The position numbers were made by a program, and so were the translations under genes. A model generated the notes under the pieces. The model saw only the letters and a list, made by a program, of their open reading frames with translations. It did no database searches and was not told the origin of the DNA. A DNA stretch of 64,000 nt from Neckera pumila (lineage: Eukaryota > Streptophyta > Bryopsida > Hypnales > Neckeraceae), in contig OZ018410.1 in NCBI GenBank assembly GCA_963969595.1, forward strand, positions 2,790,001 to 2,854,000. Direction: 5' to 3'. Positions 24,265 through 36,850 of the stretch are shown piece after piece (position 1 is the stretch's first letter; every line of letters starts with the position of its first letter).

Positions 24265-25960
24265 TGTTTTGTAATTTACAATCAATTTTGGTTGCCAGGC
24301 ATCCAATTATTGGATATAAGGATTTTTAGGACTTTATTGAAGAGATTCATATTATTCTCCCTTTACCACAATTTATGGCTTCATATAAAAACTAAGCCTG
24401 TAAGAAACCTTTGCATATGGGTGATTGCATGAAATAATTATATTATTTTTTGCCACATACTCACGTTGCATGCTGTTTAGTTTTCTGGACTTAAATTTTG
24501 CTTTAAAGCTCCAAATGACTCAAAATTCATAGACAAGGTACTTATGACTATTAAACACATTGTCTAAGTTTTTGAAGTTTTTTAAAAACATTCTTCTATT
24601 TCAGAATAGCCCCCAATTTTATGTCCCCCTAGACAATTTAGGGATTTTAGTACTATTTTGTGCCCCAAAAATGAATTTTGAGCTAAAATTTGAAGACAAT
24701 GGTCTTTTTACAGATTTGCAACTACCACCCAAAGTCCATCTAAAGATAATTAAATGCATAAGGTGCAGAAGTCTACAAAGCAAGCTTCTTTCTGCTTGCA
24801 TTTTGAAATATATAAAATATTATTTTGGTATTTTTCTGGTGAATGACCATCTTCATAGAACTACTACAAATGTCCAATTTTTATTTTCTTTATTTGACAT
24901 TTTTCCAATTTTTTTCATAATGAAAACATTGAAGTATCTATTTTCTTGAGAATTGGTACTTTTCTAGTTTTCCTAATTACAGAATTTTTAATGAATTTTC
25001 TTTGGTGGTTTTCTTCATCATAAAGGTGTATAAGATAGATAGGCCATATTCTTTTAATTTCTTGAAAAATTATCTTCCTAATTTTAAAGTATTCCAGAAA
25101 AAATCATCCAGGTGATTTGTGCAATCATCCATCTACCAACCCGATTGCTTTTGAAAGATTGGTGTCTACACGTAGCCTTGAAGAATGGTGTGAAATTTTT
25201 CAATTGCCAATATATAAAATGGGCATTTTGTAATAGTCTGGTTTGATTGCAATGCATCTAGTCAGCTCTTTTTTTAGCTCTTTTTTTAGCACCATGGAAA
25301 CAAAATGCACCAAATTAAAATAAATGTCTACTTTTGCCAACTAGAAGTAATCTTTTTTTGTAATAAATTTTCCATATTTATTAAAAAGAAGGATGAAGCT
25401 ACCAAATTGGGATGAAAAAATACATGAACATGATTGAAAATTGTATTTTGGTCCAAAAGATGGATGAATGTAGAAATACAATGCTTCACCAAAATTTTAA
25501 GTGATTGTCTTCGAAGCACTTTTTCAAAAAGTAAAAAAAGGGTTGCATCTTGGATATGCGGATCTTTATGGCTTTTAATTAATGAATATACTGACATTCA
25601 TTCTTTCTAAGCATGACAAGTTATGGCTTCATATAGAAGCTAGGCCTATCAAACAAAAATTGCATCTACCAACTGCAACTTCTTAATGATCTGCTTCTAC
25701 AAGTGGCTATGAAGAATGGTGTGAAAATTTTCAATTACCAATACCAAAAGTGGACATTTTGTAAATTACAATCAAGTTTGAATACAATCGCAAGACACCC
25801 AGTTATTGGATATGGGGATCTTTAGGGCTTTTGATTAATTCATGAAAATACTGACACTTATTCTCTCTCTACAAGAATTTATGATTTCATGTGAGAGGTT
25901 ATGGTTTCATGTGGAAGCTAGGCCTATAAGAAACCCCAGCATCTACCAACCGCGGCTTCA
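24265..25960. repeat. Three degenerate copies of a unit that includes the 3' end of the kelch gene
   Basis: Segments near 24265-24420, 25195-25690 (in pieces) and 25740-25960 share blocks in the same order: attttgtaatttacaatcaa, attggatatRRggatcttta, and ttatggcttcatatRgaagc followed by taggcctat. The last copy overlaps the final codons and stop of the gene at 25899-27416, so the other two look like old duplicates of that gene's 3' end and downstream DNA. Confidence 0.6.
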
Positions 25961-27416
25961 GAATGATCTGCGTCTTGGATTGACCCGAAGCAACATCATA
26001 TTGCAACAAATAGTCCTCACATGCCACCCAAATCACGCTTCCCTTTGCAGAGCAGCTGAACCAGTTCCAAAACGGGAAGTACTCAGAGCTCGTCTTCTCC
26101 AACAACGACATTCTTCGCGAGTGAAGATCACTCCTGTCCTTTGGAACTTGAATTCGGAGCACCCCATTCACTTCAAGCACATGATTTTCGTGGTTTAATC
26201 CCAGGATATGAAACTGCACAGGCATAGCTTCGAAGCTCTCTTCATGGCTGCGATGCACGTCCCTCACATAAGAGATAGTATAGTTACTGGTGATAACCTC
26301 GTCCAGTCGAGTCGCAATGACGGCGTACACGTCCCCCATGCACTCCACGAGCGCCAAGTAGCGAAGAACCTCGGAGGCTTTTCTCCCAACCCTACCCTGC
26401 ATACGACGGATGAATCGTGCTACCAAGAAGCCCCACACACGCACCTGGAGCACATACTCCTTCCATGGCTTCCATTCCCCGGTTTCTACCTTGATTTCAA
26501 ACACGCGGAGGGTGGCGAGAGTAAAATCGTCGAGCCTGTATTCTAGAAATGCGTAATAAAGGCGCCCACAGACCACGGCGTTTGCACATACGTGCGGCTT
26601 CCATGCCATTCCAGGGCTCCTCAATGGCTTGTATTGGTGACATGCCCACGTGCTGGATGTGGACGTGTATACGCAAATGCAAAATGAGCTTCGGAATGTC
26701 ATGACAATTATGTAAGAATTCGCTTGTTCGTCCGCAATCATGTCGATCAGTACTTCGTCGTACCTCCATTTCATGGAACCCCAGTTCTCGGGAGCAGGCA
26801 ATTCTCGCCAGGTCTTGGTCAATGGATTACACACCAGTAGTGACTTCCAGTCCTGCGGAACTTTGGACTCTGCGTACCTGAGCCGAGATTTCGTTCGCCA
26901 CCAACCATTGGAGTTCATCCAGCACTCTTGCACATGGCGAGTATCCACACTTCCGCAAGCCCTGCAAGGACGAACCACATCCCCATTTTCCAAAGAAGGA
27001 ATCGGATACATGGGAGGCATGAGCAGAAGAAGTCCGCCTGCGGATGCCACGATCGTCGAGCTTCTCCAGGAGGGAGGCTCTTCCATGAGAGGTGGCAGAT
27101 TGTGGACTGTCGCAGACGCTTGATTTTCAGACACGTGATGGATTCCAGACCATGAACTTGAAGTTCGAGTATGGGTTGGAATTGCCGTGCGCGTGAATAC
27201 TGGGAAGTACCAGTCGCGTGTATCGTCCGCTCTTGCGTTGGTGACGGCTCCGATGTTGCGTGAAATCCATGATGGAAGGAGTTCGGCTACTTGAGCAATC
27301 TCCAACGCTGAAAACATTCCAATTTGATGGTACAGGACCAGATCTAGAACATGCCGTGCATCGGGTTCTTTGTATGCGTGGAGAGCTGGGTCAAAGCTGA
27401 TATCGGTGTTTGTCAT
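25899..27416 (-). CDS. Kelch/F-box-like protein, single exon, 505 aa
   Basis: One uninterrupted frame of 505 codons, GC-rich against its flanks, ending in TAA at 25899-25901. The middle carries the phrase typical of plant F-box-associated kelch proteins, LLVCNPLTKTWRELP at about residues 193-207. Beta-rich segments follow (VLIDMIADEQANSYIIV) like those in the gene at 12556-14664. A canonical F-box is not clear; residues 35-55 (FSALEIAQVAELLPSWISRN) are in the expected place but match poorly. A CRACG...C cluster near 151-165 might bind metal. The last ~20 residues lie in a repeated segment. It probably recognises targets for ubiquitination, but with the F-box uncertain this is inference from the family. 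Confidence 0.75.
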   Translation of the reverse strand: MTNTDISFDPALHAYKEPDARHVLDLVLYHQIGMFSALEIAQVAELLPSWISRNIGAVTNARADDTRDWYFPVFTRTAIPTHTRTSSSWSGIHHVSENQASATVHNLPPLMEEPPSWRSSTIVASAGGLLLLMPPMYPIPSLENGDVVRPCRACGSVDTRHVQECWMNSNGWWRTKSRLRYAESKVPQDWKSLLVCNPLTKTWRELPAPENWGSMKWRYDEVLIDMIADEQANSYIIVMTFRSSFCICVYTSTSSTWACHQYKPLRSPGMAWKPHVCANAVVCGRLYYAFLEYRLDDFTLATLRVFEIKVETGEWKPWKEYVLQVRVWGFLVARFIRRMQGRVGRKASEVLRYLALVECMGDVYAVIATRLDEVITSNYTISYVRDVHRSHEESFEAMPVQFHILGLNHENHVLEVNGVLRIQVPKDRSDLHSRRMSLLEKTSSEYFPFWNWFSCSAKGSVIWVACEDYLLQYDVASGQSKTQIILKPRLVDAGVSYRPSFHMKP

Positions 27417-27773
27417 GATGGAAATTCTGATACTCTGCTCGGATAAGGAAGAGTTTTAGAGGACTATCACAAATTACAAACGAAATGGAGCAAGATGACC
27501 GGGTAGGCTTTGTGACAAGGGCAAAGCAGAGTAGCTGTGTGTGTACAATCTCTCATAAAATCTACTGAAAAGTTGATGAAAAGACCCACCAATAGTGATC
27601 TTTGTTTTTTAGAAGTAGAATAGGTCAGGGCTCTCCTGAAGTACAATCCTGCGACCTAACAGTCAGCTGCACCTAACATGGAAAAATAAAAACGTCTTAT
27701 TAGCGGTTGGGCTGAAAAAGTAGTTTCATGTACTTCAGTACTTGAGGGTTTTCATATTCTATAACTATCGAAC

Positions 27774-28262
27774 TTGCAAAAGTTGATGACTACAATGACA
27801 AAAGGAAATCATACAGGTGTGAGGTGTCAAACCTTGGAGTTCCTGTTCCGCAATTTGCAATTTTGCTACCAAATTGTGTACAAACTGGGTGATTTTTCTT
27901 TCTTCAAAGTACTAGTTCCCAGTAGAGTTTTGGTACATGATCATAAAATCACGTATTTTTGCAGGACAGTTCTCACTGATGACACGCCTACTGAGAAAAG
28001 CAGCTCAAGACTCAAGCTTAGCCTAGCAAATCAAGCTTCATCTAGGTTTGGAGTGAAAAGCAGGCTGAAATTGCAGGCTGAAATTGCTAACTTGAGACAA
28101 AAAGCGGGTGCTTCTCTTGCAACCACAAATGCAAATGTGAGAAAAAGAGACGACTGTAGACAACATGCAAACCTCTCAGTTGAAGCAGAAGCAAACTACC
28201 GTAATAAGAAAAAGGAAGAGATGACTGTTTTTATAGATCCCCCGACATGGCAGCCTCGGTAG
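27774..28262 (+). CDS. Possible gene fragment, product unknown
   Basis: A 162-codon open frame starting 358 bp from, and divergent to, the kelch gene at 25899-27416. The second half (27965-28262) looks coding: it is Lys/Arg/Ala-rich and helical (RLKLQAEIANLRQKAG), perhaps a coiled coil. It is preceded by a plausible intron end (tttttgcag at 27956-27964), so the first half may be intron or 5' sequence instead. A 13-bp duplication (GCTGAAATTGCAG) lies inside. No family is recognised, and it could be a captured or decayed exon. Confidence 0.3.
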   Translation: MQKLMTTMTKGNHTGVRCQTLEFLFRNLQFCYQIVYKLGDFSFFKVLVPSRVLVHDHKITYFCRTVLTDDTPTEKSSSRLKLSLANQASSRFGVKSRLKLQAEIANLRQKAGASLATTNANVRKRDDCRQHANLSVEAEANYRNKKKEEMTVFIDPPTWQPR

Positions 28263-28559
28263 GCAGGCTTTGCATAACCAGATATGCTCACGTCTCGAGA
28301 GATGAATCAAGAGTAGATTGAAACGTTTGGATTCACTTTAATAATTTGCTTTTTAATACTGAAAACTAGTACTTATCTTATTTTGTAAGAAATTATTTTG
28401 TTAACAATAAGCTTTGAAAACATTTACCTTTACGTTAGATAAACGAAGGCGACTAGAAAAGATGATTCGAGATTTACGATTCAAACGGTGCCACTCCTTT
28501 TTCATTCATTTGCAGAGAGGTAACCAAGCACCAACAATCGTTTGAACGTGGTGTCTTAA

Positions 28560-29481
28560 CCACTAAAAGACCGAGGTGATTTTCCTACCAAAAACCATTC
28601 AAAACTGTCATTTCTATTGCAAAGAGAAAAGAGTTCAGAAAATTGTTTTTTTTTGCATATCCAACTCTAAGATCTTATACTTGACTAGTATATGAATATG
28701 TGGAAGAAATTTCAGAAACTTTGACCATGTAGATTGCAAGATAGATGCATTTAAAGTAAAGAAAACAAATTTTTTTCCACCTTGCTTGACTAGATTTCTT
28801 GGCTTTGAATCTTTTTAGTTCAAATTTTTTGTACTACTGATTTTGATTTTCTACTTATTTATGTTAAACAGTTGAGTTGAGAATCTACCAAAAAAATTTA
28901 GGAAAAAAAGCACTTAATTTTCACTCATTAAAAAATTATTAAGTAGAGGTGGGTACAAGATTGAAGAGAAAACTGAATTGTTAATAGCTTTTAGATGGAA
29001 TTGAATCACAATAATCCCAACGGTGAGATTGTTATTACGAAAATCTAACCTTGTCTAACAAAAAAATTTGAAAAATTCTCAAAATTGCATTCAAAAATGA
29101 ATTCTACAACTTATTTTTTCAAGAAGATGCTTAGATTGCCCAAAAAACTAAGATTGTCTATAACTTTCTCATAATTAGTCCAAATTGAATGAAACAAAGC
29201 TTCACATGTAGACAAAAATATAATCTTTGAGGGAAAATTTTGAAAAAAAATTATTTTGACTTTTTGTGATTTTTTTTGTGCTGCCTGCAAAATTCTAATT
29301 TTACTTATTGTGCCATAACTTTTGCTCCTGGCCATCAATAAAACTAAAAATTATATATTCGCAAAGATCTTGCAAAAATACACAACCTCAAAAAATCCCA
29401 AAAAATATTACTAAAATTGAGATCGTAAGAACCTGCCCGGACCCAAATTGTTCCCCGAGGGGACAACTGGTCCTTTAGGGG
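28560..29481 (+). mobile_element. TTAA-family element S1 (copy b), 922 bp
   Basis: TTAA at 28556-28559 and 29482-29485. The left end is CCACTAAAAGACCGAGG (one base off the CCCC form) and the right end is ACTGGTCCTTTAGGGG. The interior aligns with the S1 copies at 15892 and 38552. Minus-strand ORF 29111-29338 lies in conserved repeat sequence and is not a transposase. Confidence 0.85.
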
Positions 29482-29524
29482 TTAATTTCTTCTAAATGCA
29501 TTTTTTGGACACCATATGAATTAA

Positions 29525-30459
29525 CCCCTAAAGGTTTTTGACTATGTTTTCACCAAAACCGCTCCAAAACTGCCATTTTTAATTCAAGTACCAAATTTTA
29601 GAAAAAAAACATTTTTGAACACATGTAACGATAGGATCTTGTAGTACACTAGTTTAAGAAGATGTGGAAAAAATTTCAGAATTTTCCACCACATAGATTG
29701 CAAGATAACAGCATTTGAATTGACAAAAATCCTTTTTTAATCACTGCAAAAATCCGGGCAGCTGCCCTTCACAAGGTCACACTTGTATGAAAAAATGTCC
29801 TAAATGGTGGTCACATTCTGGACTCATTCTTCAAAGCAATTTGGCTACATGCTTGAAATTTTTCAAATCATTTGGAATTGTACAACATACAAGAAAAAAA
29901 TAGTAAGTAGGAAGAGATAGAGAATGATTCAAAATACTAAATTGTCAAGAGTTTAATTATGGAACTGAAAAATATCAATCTCAATGGTTGTAATGTTGTA
30001 CTAAACAATATACACCCAATGTTTTTTGTTTTATTCAAAAATATTGAAAATTGAGTTAGAGAAAGGACTTCAAAGTTTATTTTAGAGCAGAGATTCCATA
30101 ACTACCCTCCAACTTAGAATCCTCATAACTTTTGACTCGTTAATCCAAATGGAACAATTCAAAGCTTTCCTAGTGTATATAAATCTACAAAACCAATTTC
30201 AAATTTTAATTTTTCAAAAAAATGTTATTTAAAGAGTTTTTTTGAGCTGCCCGGGCTGCTCGCCAAATGCGGAAAATTACATATCATGCAATAAATTTTT
30301 ACCCATAAAGTCAAAAGTTATGAAAATTGTTGGGCCTTGAAGCTACTCCTTGGGCACATCTTGTGTGAAAATTTCAAAGAAAAAAATTAGGATTTCCATT
30401 TGTAGTGAGCTGCCTAAAATTGCTATGTTGCCAAAAAATGGCGTTTGGTCCTTTAGGGG
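29525..30459 (+). mobile_element. TTAA-family element S2 (copy c), 935 bp
   Basis: TTAA at 29521-29524 and 30460-30463. The left end is CCCCTAAAGGTTTTTGAC and the right end GGTCCTTTAGGGG. It shares the ends and a short core (aggatcttgta) with S1, but most of the interior differs. It is an inverted copy of the element at 37480-38414 and has the same length. The interior has no coding capacity. Confidence 0.85.
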
Positions 30460-30463
30460 TTAA

Positions 30464-31560
30464 TGATTTTCAAAGTACTCTAAATGTAAAGTCAATCGCT
30501 TATCTCTCATAAACAAGGCTGTAACTTTTTATTAAAATATATGTGTATAGGGGTTGATTTCAGAAATAGGTCACAATTAGGTGCACTTTTCTTCTTGAAA
30601 TCAAGAAACCAACACATTGATTCACAAGCTTGCTCTTCCAAACTCAATATTCACAATCCAAGCACAAAGAATTCAACAAACATTCAAGTTTTTTGATACA
30701 ATTAATGGATATTTAGTGTATACAATACAAACTTGACATCACAGCATAGCATGAGTACAAGAATATAGCATAAATACAAGTATCAAAGTCAATTATAAAG
30801 TGCACATATCCATTTCTATCCACTTACCAATTCCTCCCTTACATTCCAACAGTGCACATTTGTTTTCTAGAAGTTGCTTAATTTTTGGAATGCTAAACAT
30901 TTAATTATAGATTTTGAAAATAGAAACTAGTATGTCACTATGTTAGTTTATAAATGATTACATGATGAATAGTTCTATAGATGTATCCCCAAAGTGATCT
31001 TGTATTTAAATTGTATACAACATGGTTTTAAGAAGTGTCCCTCATTAATTGAATATGGATTGAAGCGAATGGGCATTGAAGATGAGCCAAAGTAAATTAG
31101 CAATATAGAATTGCCACAAGCTAAAGTAAATAGGCAATATTAAAGTGACAAGCATTTGGTTTTTTGGTCACATTGCAAAAAACATTTATAGCTTCTCATT
31201 TATTTATAATTTTTAGTGTGTGCTACATTGTCCATTCACTTTCACCCATCTCAACCATCTCAGGGATACATTTGGTACTGTGCAACTTCCCAATATACTT
31301 CCCAATCGAGTTCCCAATATGTCTGGACAACATGTGTATGGTGGAAACAAGTGGACCCAAAACTAAAATCTACAAAAATCACTAATCAATGAATGAGAGA
31401 TAGGTGTGTGTCCTTCAAATGTGTCCTTCAAATGCATCAGCCAATCAGAGTTAAACATTTCAAGGACACACTAATGAGAAGTCTAGGGACAGATTTAGTG
31501 ATACACTGGTGAGAAGTCTAGGGACAGATTCAGTTCAGTACGGAGTATATCATTTCTTCA
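30464..31560. other. Intergenic stretch downstream of ClpC, small repeats only
   Basis: No gene seen. A 35-bp imperfect tandem duplication (gagaagtctagggacagatt at 31476 and 31511) lies at about 31465-31530, next to a short duplicated tgtccttcaaatg near 31411-31433. The motif GTACGGAGTA occurs near 31540; its other copies or complements are at 40000, 52371 and 55352. Confidence 0.5.
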
Positions 31561-32096
31561 GTTCTGCGTAAACCATACTATACCCTTTTATAGGGGCGAT
31601 CTGAATCACTTTCAGGACCTGTTACCTTACATTAACATCAAAATGAACCTGACATCTCTACAGAAAACCTAGACAGGACCAAGTATGCACATCAGAGGAC
31701 AGAGAAAGAAGCATCTCACTGACACAAAACTTTAACGAAGAATAGAAACCCTTCCCAATGCGGGTGTCGAATTAAATTATAACGCATGCTAAAGAGCACG
31801 GGCTACAGACCTTGGTAATCGTCAGATGTCCTGACAGAATAGGCACTGCCTTGCTATCCACTCGCCAGAATTTACAAGAGCTGGGAACTGCAGCTGGCAA
31901 ATGCAAAAAACATCCTGCTCGGCAAGAGGGACATTAATGGATTCCCTTCCCACCCTTTCGTTGCTATCCAGTACCACTCTTCCTATGATTACAGAGGGGC
32001 TTCAACTATGTTCCTGAATCTATCAGGCCTAGTAGACCACAACCTCTAATATGTTAAAACCTAACAAGAAACCCCCGCGTGTCTTCAACGAGGCTT
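31561..32096 (-). promoter_or_regulatory. Probable 3' untranslated region of ClpC
   Basis: The 536 bp after the TGA at 32097-32099 are clearly richer in GC than the DNA further left, as expected of transcribed sequence. The left boundary is set by the composition change and is approximate. No polyadenylation signal could be chosen with confidence. Confidence 0.4.
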
Positions 32097-35000
32097 TCAG
32101 GCGATACCAGATGGGGCCACGTCTATCACAGTGTTTGACGCGGTTCCAGTGGTGCCATTCAACACTGTCACACCGCCTTCGCTGTCCACATCGATGATGG
32201 CTGAATCGCCCTCCTTGATCTCGCCAGAAAGCATGCGCTCCGCCATGCTGTCCTCCAACAGCCTCATGATGGCTCGCCTCAATGGCCGGGCTCCATAACT
32301 CGGGCTGTACCCTTCGTCCACAACGCGGTCCCTGAACCTCTCCGTCACCTGCACCCATCAAACCAGAGTAAGCATCATCACTGCGCCGCACGTAAAACTA
32401 TGCAACTTTCACCACCCAGAACAATGCAGTCCTCACACGGAACAATCCAACACCAGATAATCCAAGAATCTCAGCAACAAACCTGAAGGTCAATCTCCTT
32501 CTTCTTCAGACGCTCAAACACCTCCTTCAACATGATGTCCGCGATCTCCTTGACTTCCAACTTCGTCAATTGCCTGAACACGATGATCTCGTCCAGTCTA
32601 TTCAAAAACTCCGGCCTGAAGTACTGCTTCAGCTCCTCGTTCACCAGACTCTTGATGCGGTTATAGCTCGAATCCTTCTCACCGTAGTCCAACTGGAAAC
32701 CGATGCCGCCGCCGCCTTTCTCGATCACGCTACTTCCCACATTCGAGGTCATGATCAGCAGAGTGTTCTTGAAGTCCACCGTTCGCCCCTTGCTGTCCGT
32801 CAAACGCCCATCCTCCAAAATCTGGAGCATCATGTTGAACACGTCGGGGTGCGCCTTCTCGATCTCGTCGAAAAGAACCACCGTGTACGGTCTTCTGCGC
32901 ACCGCTTCTGTCAACTGGCCTCCTTCGCTGTAACCCACGTACCCGGGAGGAGACCCGATCAGCTTCGACACAGTGTGCCTCTCCATGAACTCGGACATGT
33001 CCAGCCGCACCATGGCCTCCTCGGAACCGAAGTAATAGGAAGCCAGGGCCTTCGCCAGCTCCGACTTGCCCACACCGGTGGGGCCGGAGAAGATAAAACT
33101 GGCAATGGGGCGGTTGGGGTTCTTCAGTCCCACACGCGCTCTTCGAATGGCACGACTGATGGCCTTCACGGCCTCGTCCTGCCCGATGACTCGGGTGTGC
33201 AGCGTGTCTTCCATCTTCAGCAGACGGTCCGACTCGTCGCTGGACACCTTCTCCATGGGAATTCCGGTCCATGCAGCTACAATCTGCTGGATGTCAGATT
33301 CCTCCACGGTCGGGCCCACGTCGCCAGTCTCGCTCTCCGCCTTCAACTGCTCCTTGCCCTTCTCCACAAAGGACGATATTTGAGCCTTGAGCTCCATCTC
33401 GCGGTCCCTCAACTCCCCAGCCTGCAACCACAAAGAAACTCAGTTGGTCACAACAACACCAAAACACGAGTGCAACGTATACATCAGTCTATTAACAAGA
33501 CTGTATCTGCTTACAGGAATAAATAACGACAGGTACAATCATAAAGAGACACTGCCATTATATCCTGAACACTTACCTTCTCAAAATCCTGGCCACGAAC
33601 GGCTTCGTTCTTCTCCTTCGTCACCCCACGCAGTTCCTTGTCAAGCTCCCTTGCCTCTTCGGGTAGCTGATGAGCACAAAAACTGTTAGTTCCTAGATCG
33701 AGAGCTGAAAACATGTACATACCTGAGCCAAAATCCATGTTAATGAACAGGAACACACTCAGAAGAGGGCAGAGAAACGTTCATTCAACGACTGAAATGC
33801 CCGAAAGATATAAATCCTCAAAGCACTCCGCATATCACTCGTGAGAAGCATACCTGCGCATGCCTCAGCCTCACTCGGGAACCAGCCTCATCGATCAGAT
33901 CAATGGCCTTGTCGGGCAAAAAGCGATCGCTGCACAAACGGTAAACCACCCATCAGACACACTTTTCTGATAGAATTCCAATCAATATCCACTAATCTGC
34001 ACTGTCTAATACCTATGGTGGAACAAAACCTCCATACTTACACTCAGTGCCATCCACTCCAGAACCAATCCAAAACATGACACTGATTCATCGTCAGCTC
34101 GAATAAAATGGCATCGCACGACACACACATCCACACAAACCTGATGTACTGGTAAGAGAGCTGAGCAGCTGCCACCAACGCCTCATCAGTGTAACGCAAT
34201 TTGTGGTGAATCTCGTATCTCTCCCTCAGCCCCTTCAGAATGTCGATCGTCTCCTCCACGGTGGGCTCTGGAACCAGCACGGGCTGGAAACGGCGCTCCA
34301 ACGCAGGGTCCTTCTCGATATGCTTCCTGTACTCATCCAGTGTGGTTGCTCCAATGCACTGCACACAACCCACAGGCGTGTTAAGGGGTGACAGACAAAC
34401 AGAGACAAGATCTAAGAAAATTCCTTGCTCTCTACTCTGAGGGGATCAAGTCCACAGAACTACATTCAAAGAAAAGGACGTCTTAGGCCTACCACGAGAA
34501 ATAAGACCAGAGCTCCCATCAGAGGGACAAACACACAAACTCATGATTCCATTGGTCTTGAAAGTACCTGCAATTCACCACGAGCCAAAGCGGGCTTCAA
34601 GATGTTGGCGGCGTCGATAGCGCCCTCTGCGGCACCCGCACCAATCAGCGTGTGCACCTCGTCGATCATCAGGATGATGTCATCTGCCTGCTTGATCTCT
34701 TCCATCAACTTCTTCAGCCTCTCCTCGAACTCTCCCCTGTACTTGGTTCCGGCAACCAACAACCCCATGTCCAGCGTGATCACCTTCTTGCCCTCAATCG
34801 TCTCGGGCACATCCCCGGATGCGATTCTCTGCGCCAACCCCTCGGCAACGGCGGTTTTTCCCACACCGGGCTCTCCGATGAGGCATGGATTGTTCTTCGT
34901 TCTACGGCCCAGAATCTGGGTCACCCGCTCGATCTGCGCAATTCTTCCGACGACTGGATCTAGCTTTCCCTGCATCAAAAAAATATCCATTTGCATCGAA

Positions 35001-36410
35001 AAAATATTCATTTGTTTCAGACTCCAGCAAACAAGAAATCCAATCCTCGGAATGATACTATACAAATCTCTAGGGGCACAAAAGCCTCTTGTCCCCTGCA
35101 CACAACAACAATGGTTCCAAGACACAAATCCTTAGCATGTACAACTCCATTTCGGCACAGCACTGCGTACCTCTTCGGCAAGCTTGGTCAGATTGGTTCC
35201 ATACTCCTCCAAAGTGGGCATCTTGTTGCCGCTGCTCCCGCTGCCACCGCCCACTCCAACAGCCTCGGTATTCTCGCCGACCATTCGGATCACCTGTCAA
35301 AATCGTAAAATCTCTTCTTAAACCCCTGCCCTCGACTTCAACTATCCAAACTCTTTCATCAAAATCGACCACATAAATGACTAGAACTCACTACTCCAAC
35401 GAATGCTTCATCTCTCAGAAGCAAATTATATTCAGCCTTGCTAACAAGCTTAACCCTCTAGGGTTTAGGAAGTAGGGAGCCAAATCCTCCCGAAACGAGA
35501 TTCATGATGTTTCTACCAGGGAAGTATGCCTTCCTCGTCTAAAAAGAAATGACAATGTAGCCTCCATACCTGCGTGCGAATGTTGCTGGGGTCCGCTCCA
35601 AGATTCTCAAGAACTCGCGCAGCCACACCCTCCCCCTCTCTTAGCAGTCCAAGCAGCAAATGCTCGGTTCCAATGTAGTTGTGACCTGCATTCCAGCGTC
35701 AAGGGCTTCAGTCACTCCACTCACTTTTGATTTGCGGCAACTCCGACGCCTCTCCTGATGGTCTTTCGAATATTGCGGAATCCGATCAAATTGATACATG
35801 GCCCAAAGCAGATGCACTTACCGAGTTGCCTGGCTTCTTCCAGTGAAAGCTCCAGGACACGCTTCGCCCGGGGAGTGAAGGGGATCTCAACAGCCACGAA
35901 GCCGCTTCCCCGACCGATGATCTTCTCCACCTCCACACGGGCCTCCTTCAAATTCACTCCCATGGACTTCAACACCTTGGCAGCAATCCCAGTGCCTTCC
36001 CCAATGAGCCCCAGCAAAATTTGCTCCGTGCCAACGAAATTATGCCCCAGGCGCCGGGCTTCTTCCTGCGCCAACATGATGACCTTGATGGCCTTCTCCG
36101 TGAACCGCTCAAACATGGCGGTCGTCACGGCCCTCGACGCCCCGCTCCGCTTCGACAAAGCGGTGGAGTTCGCCACCACGGCCTTGAAATCCTTTCCTTG
36201 TTTCACAGTCAAGGAATCAATCACGGAGGCCTTGCGCATCCCGGAGAACGATTGAAACGGAGTAATACACAAACTCGCCTGCACATTCCGCCTTCCCACG
36301 AACGCCGCCCTCGCACCCGCCCGTCTCTTGCTCTTGGCACCGCCATGGAGCTGACCAACCGGCGAAGCTCCCACAGACGGAAGCGTCAAAGAGTGCGCCA
36401 TCGACGCCAT
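32097..36410 (-). CDS. CLPC: Chloroplast Hsp100 chaperone ClpC, nine exons, 934 aa
   Basis: AAA+ ATPase of the chloroplast stroma that unfolds proteins for the Clp protease and also acts at the import machinery. Exons in gene order: 36410-35822, 35685-35570, 35293-35171, 34969-34568, 34358-34141, 33929-33854, 33666-33577, 33421-32483, 32348-32097. All introns are GT-AG and the phases agree. Residues 1-98 form a Ser/Ala/Arg-rich transit peptide. Then come two Clp_N repeats ([20 protein letters not shown] at 99), AAA1 with Walker A GEPGVGKT at 308-315 and Walker B MIDEVH, a UVR-type middle domain near 520-555, and AAA2 with Walker A GPTGVGKS at 651-658 and Walker B LFDEIEK. The length is close to Arabidopsis ClpC1 (about 929 aa). 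I chose the ATG at 36410; another in-frame ATG at 36494 would add 28 residues, and one at 36401 is also possible. No lesion was seen, so it is probably a functional housekeeping gene. Confidence 0.97.
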
Positions 36411-36850
36411 TGATTGCGCAATGCTCCACCTGCAATGCTTTCCCAATTGTTCGGACCTCCGAAACCCCAATCCAGCCCCTTCCGTTCTCCACAAAAATCA
36501 CGCAAACTCCAAGAATTCCGAAACCCTACTTCCGGAAGTACCTCCAAAATGCACCAAAACAGTCGACGCGACAATCAGCGGACACAGCCGTAGAAGCAGA
36601 GTCCAGGAGAGGGTATCAGAAACCCCTGGAAGCCACCTCTTGCAGCTGGTGGCGACGGAGCTTGCAATTGAATTGAAGGAGCCCCTGCAGCAGCAGCAAG
36701 AGTCTGAGAAAACGAAAGAGATAAGGGCCTCTGGGGACCGTCACGGGCTTCGGAGCCCGCGGGGTGGGCGTGCGCTCCACCGTGGACCCATCCTGGCCGG
36801 AGATCGGCCACGGTGGATGCTCTCGGCCGTTGAATTTGCCACGTAGGCGT
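36411..36850 (-). promoter_or_regulatory. 5' leader and promoter region of ClpC
   Basis: GC-rich sequence 5' of the start codon, with a CTGCAGCAGCAGCAAG run near 36684-36699 and a CACGT core near 36839-36843. GC drops sharply beyond about 36950, so the transcription start probably lies between. No TATA box is evident on the minus strand. Confidence 0.4.

Noticed and set aside
25842..27155. Plus-strand frames opposite the kelch/F-box-like gene
   Set aside because: They are shadows of the 505-codon frame, which carries the recognisable kelch phrase.
32570..33526. Plus-strand open frame of 318 codons
   Set aside because: It lies exactly antisense to the large ClpC exon 8. GC-rich coding sequence often leaves the opposite strand open, and the peptide is low-complexity His/Leu/Arg-rich.
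36217..36501. Alternative minus-strand frame at the ClpC start
   Set aside because: Out of frame with the Clp_N coding sequence; the 36410 ATG leads directly into a plausible transit peptide.
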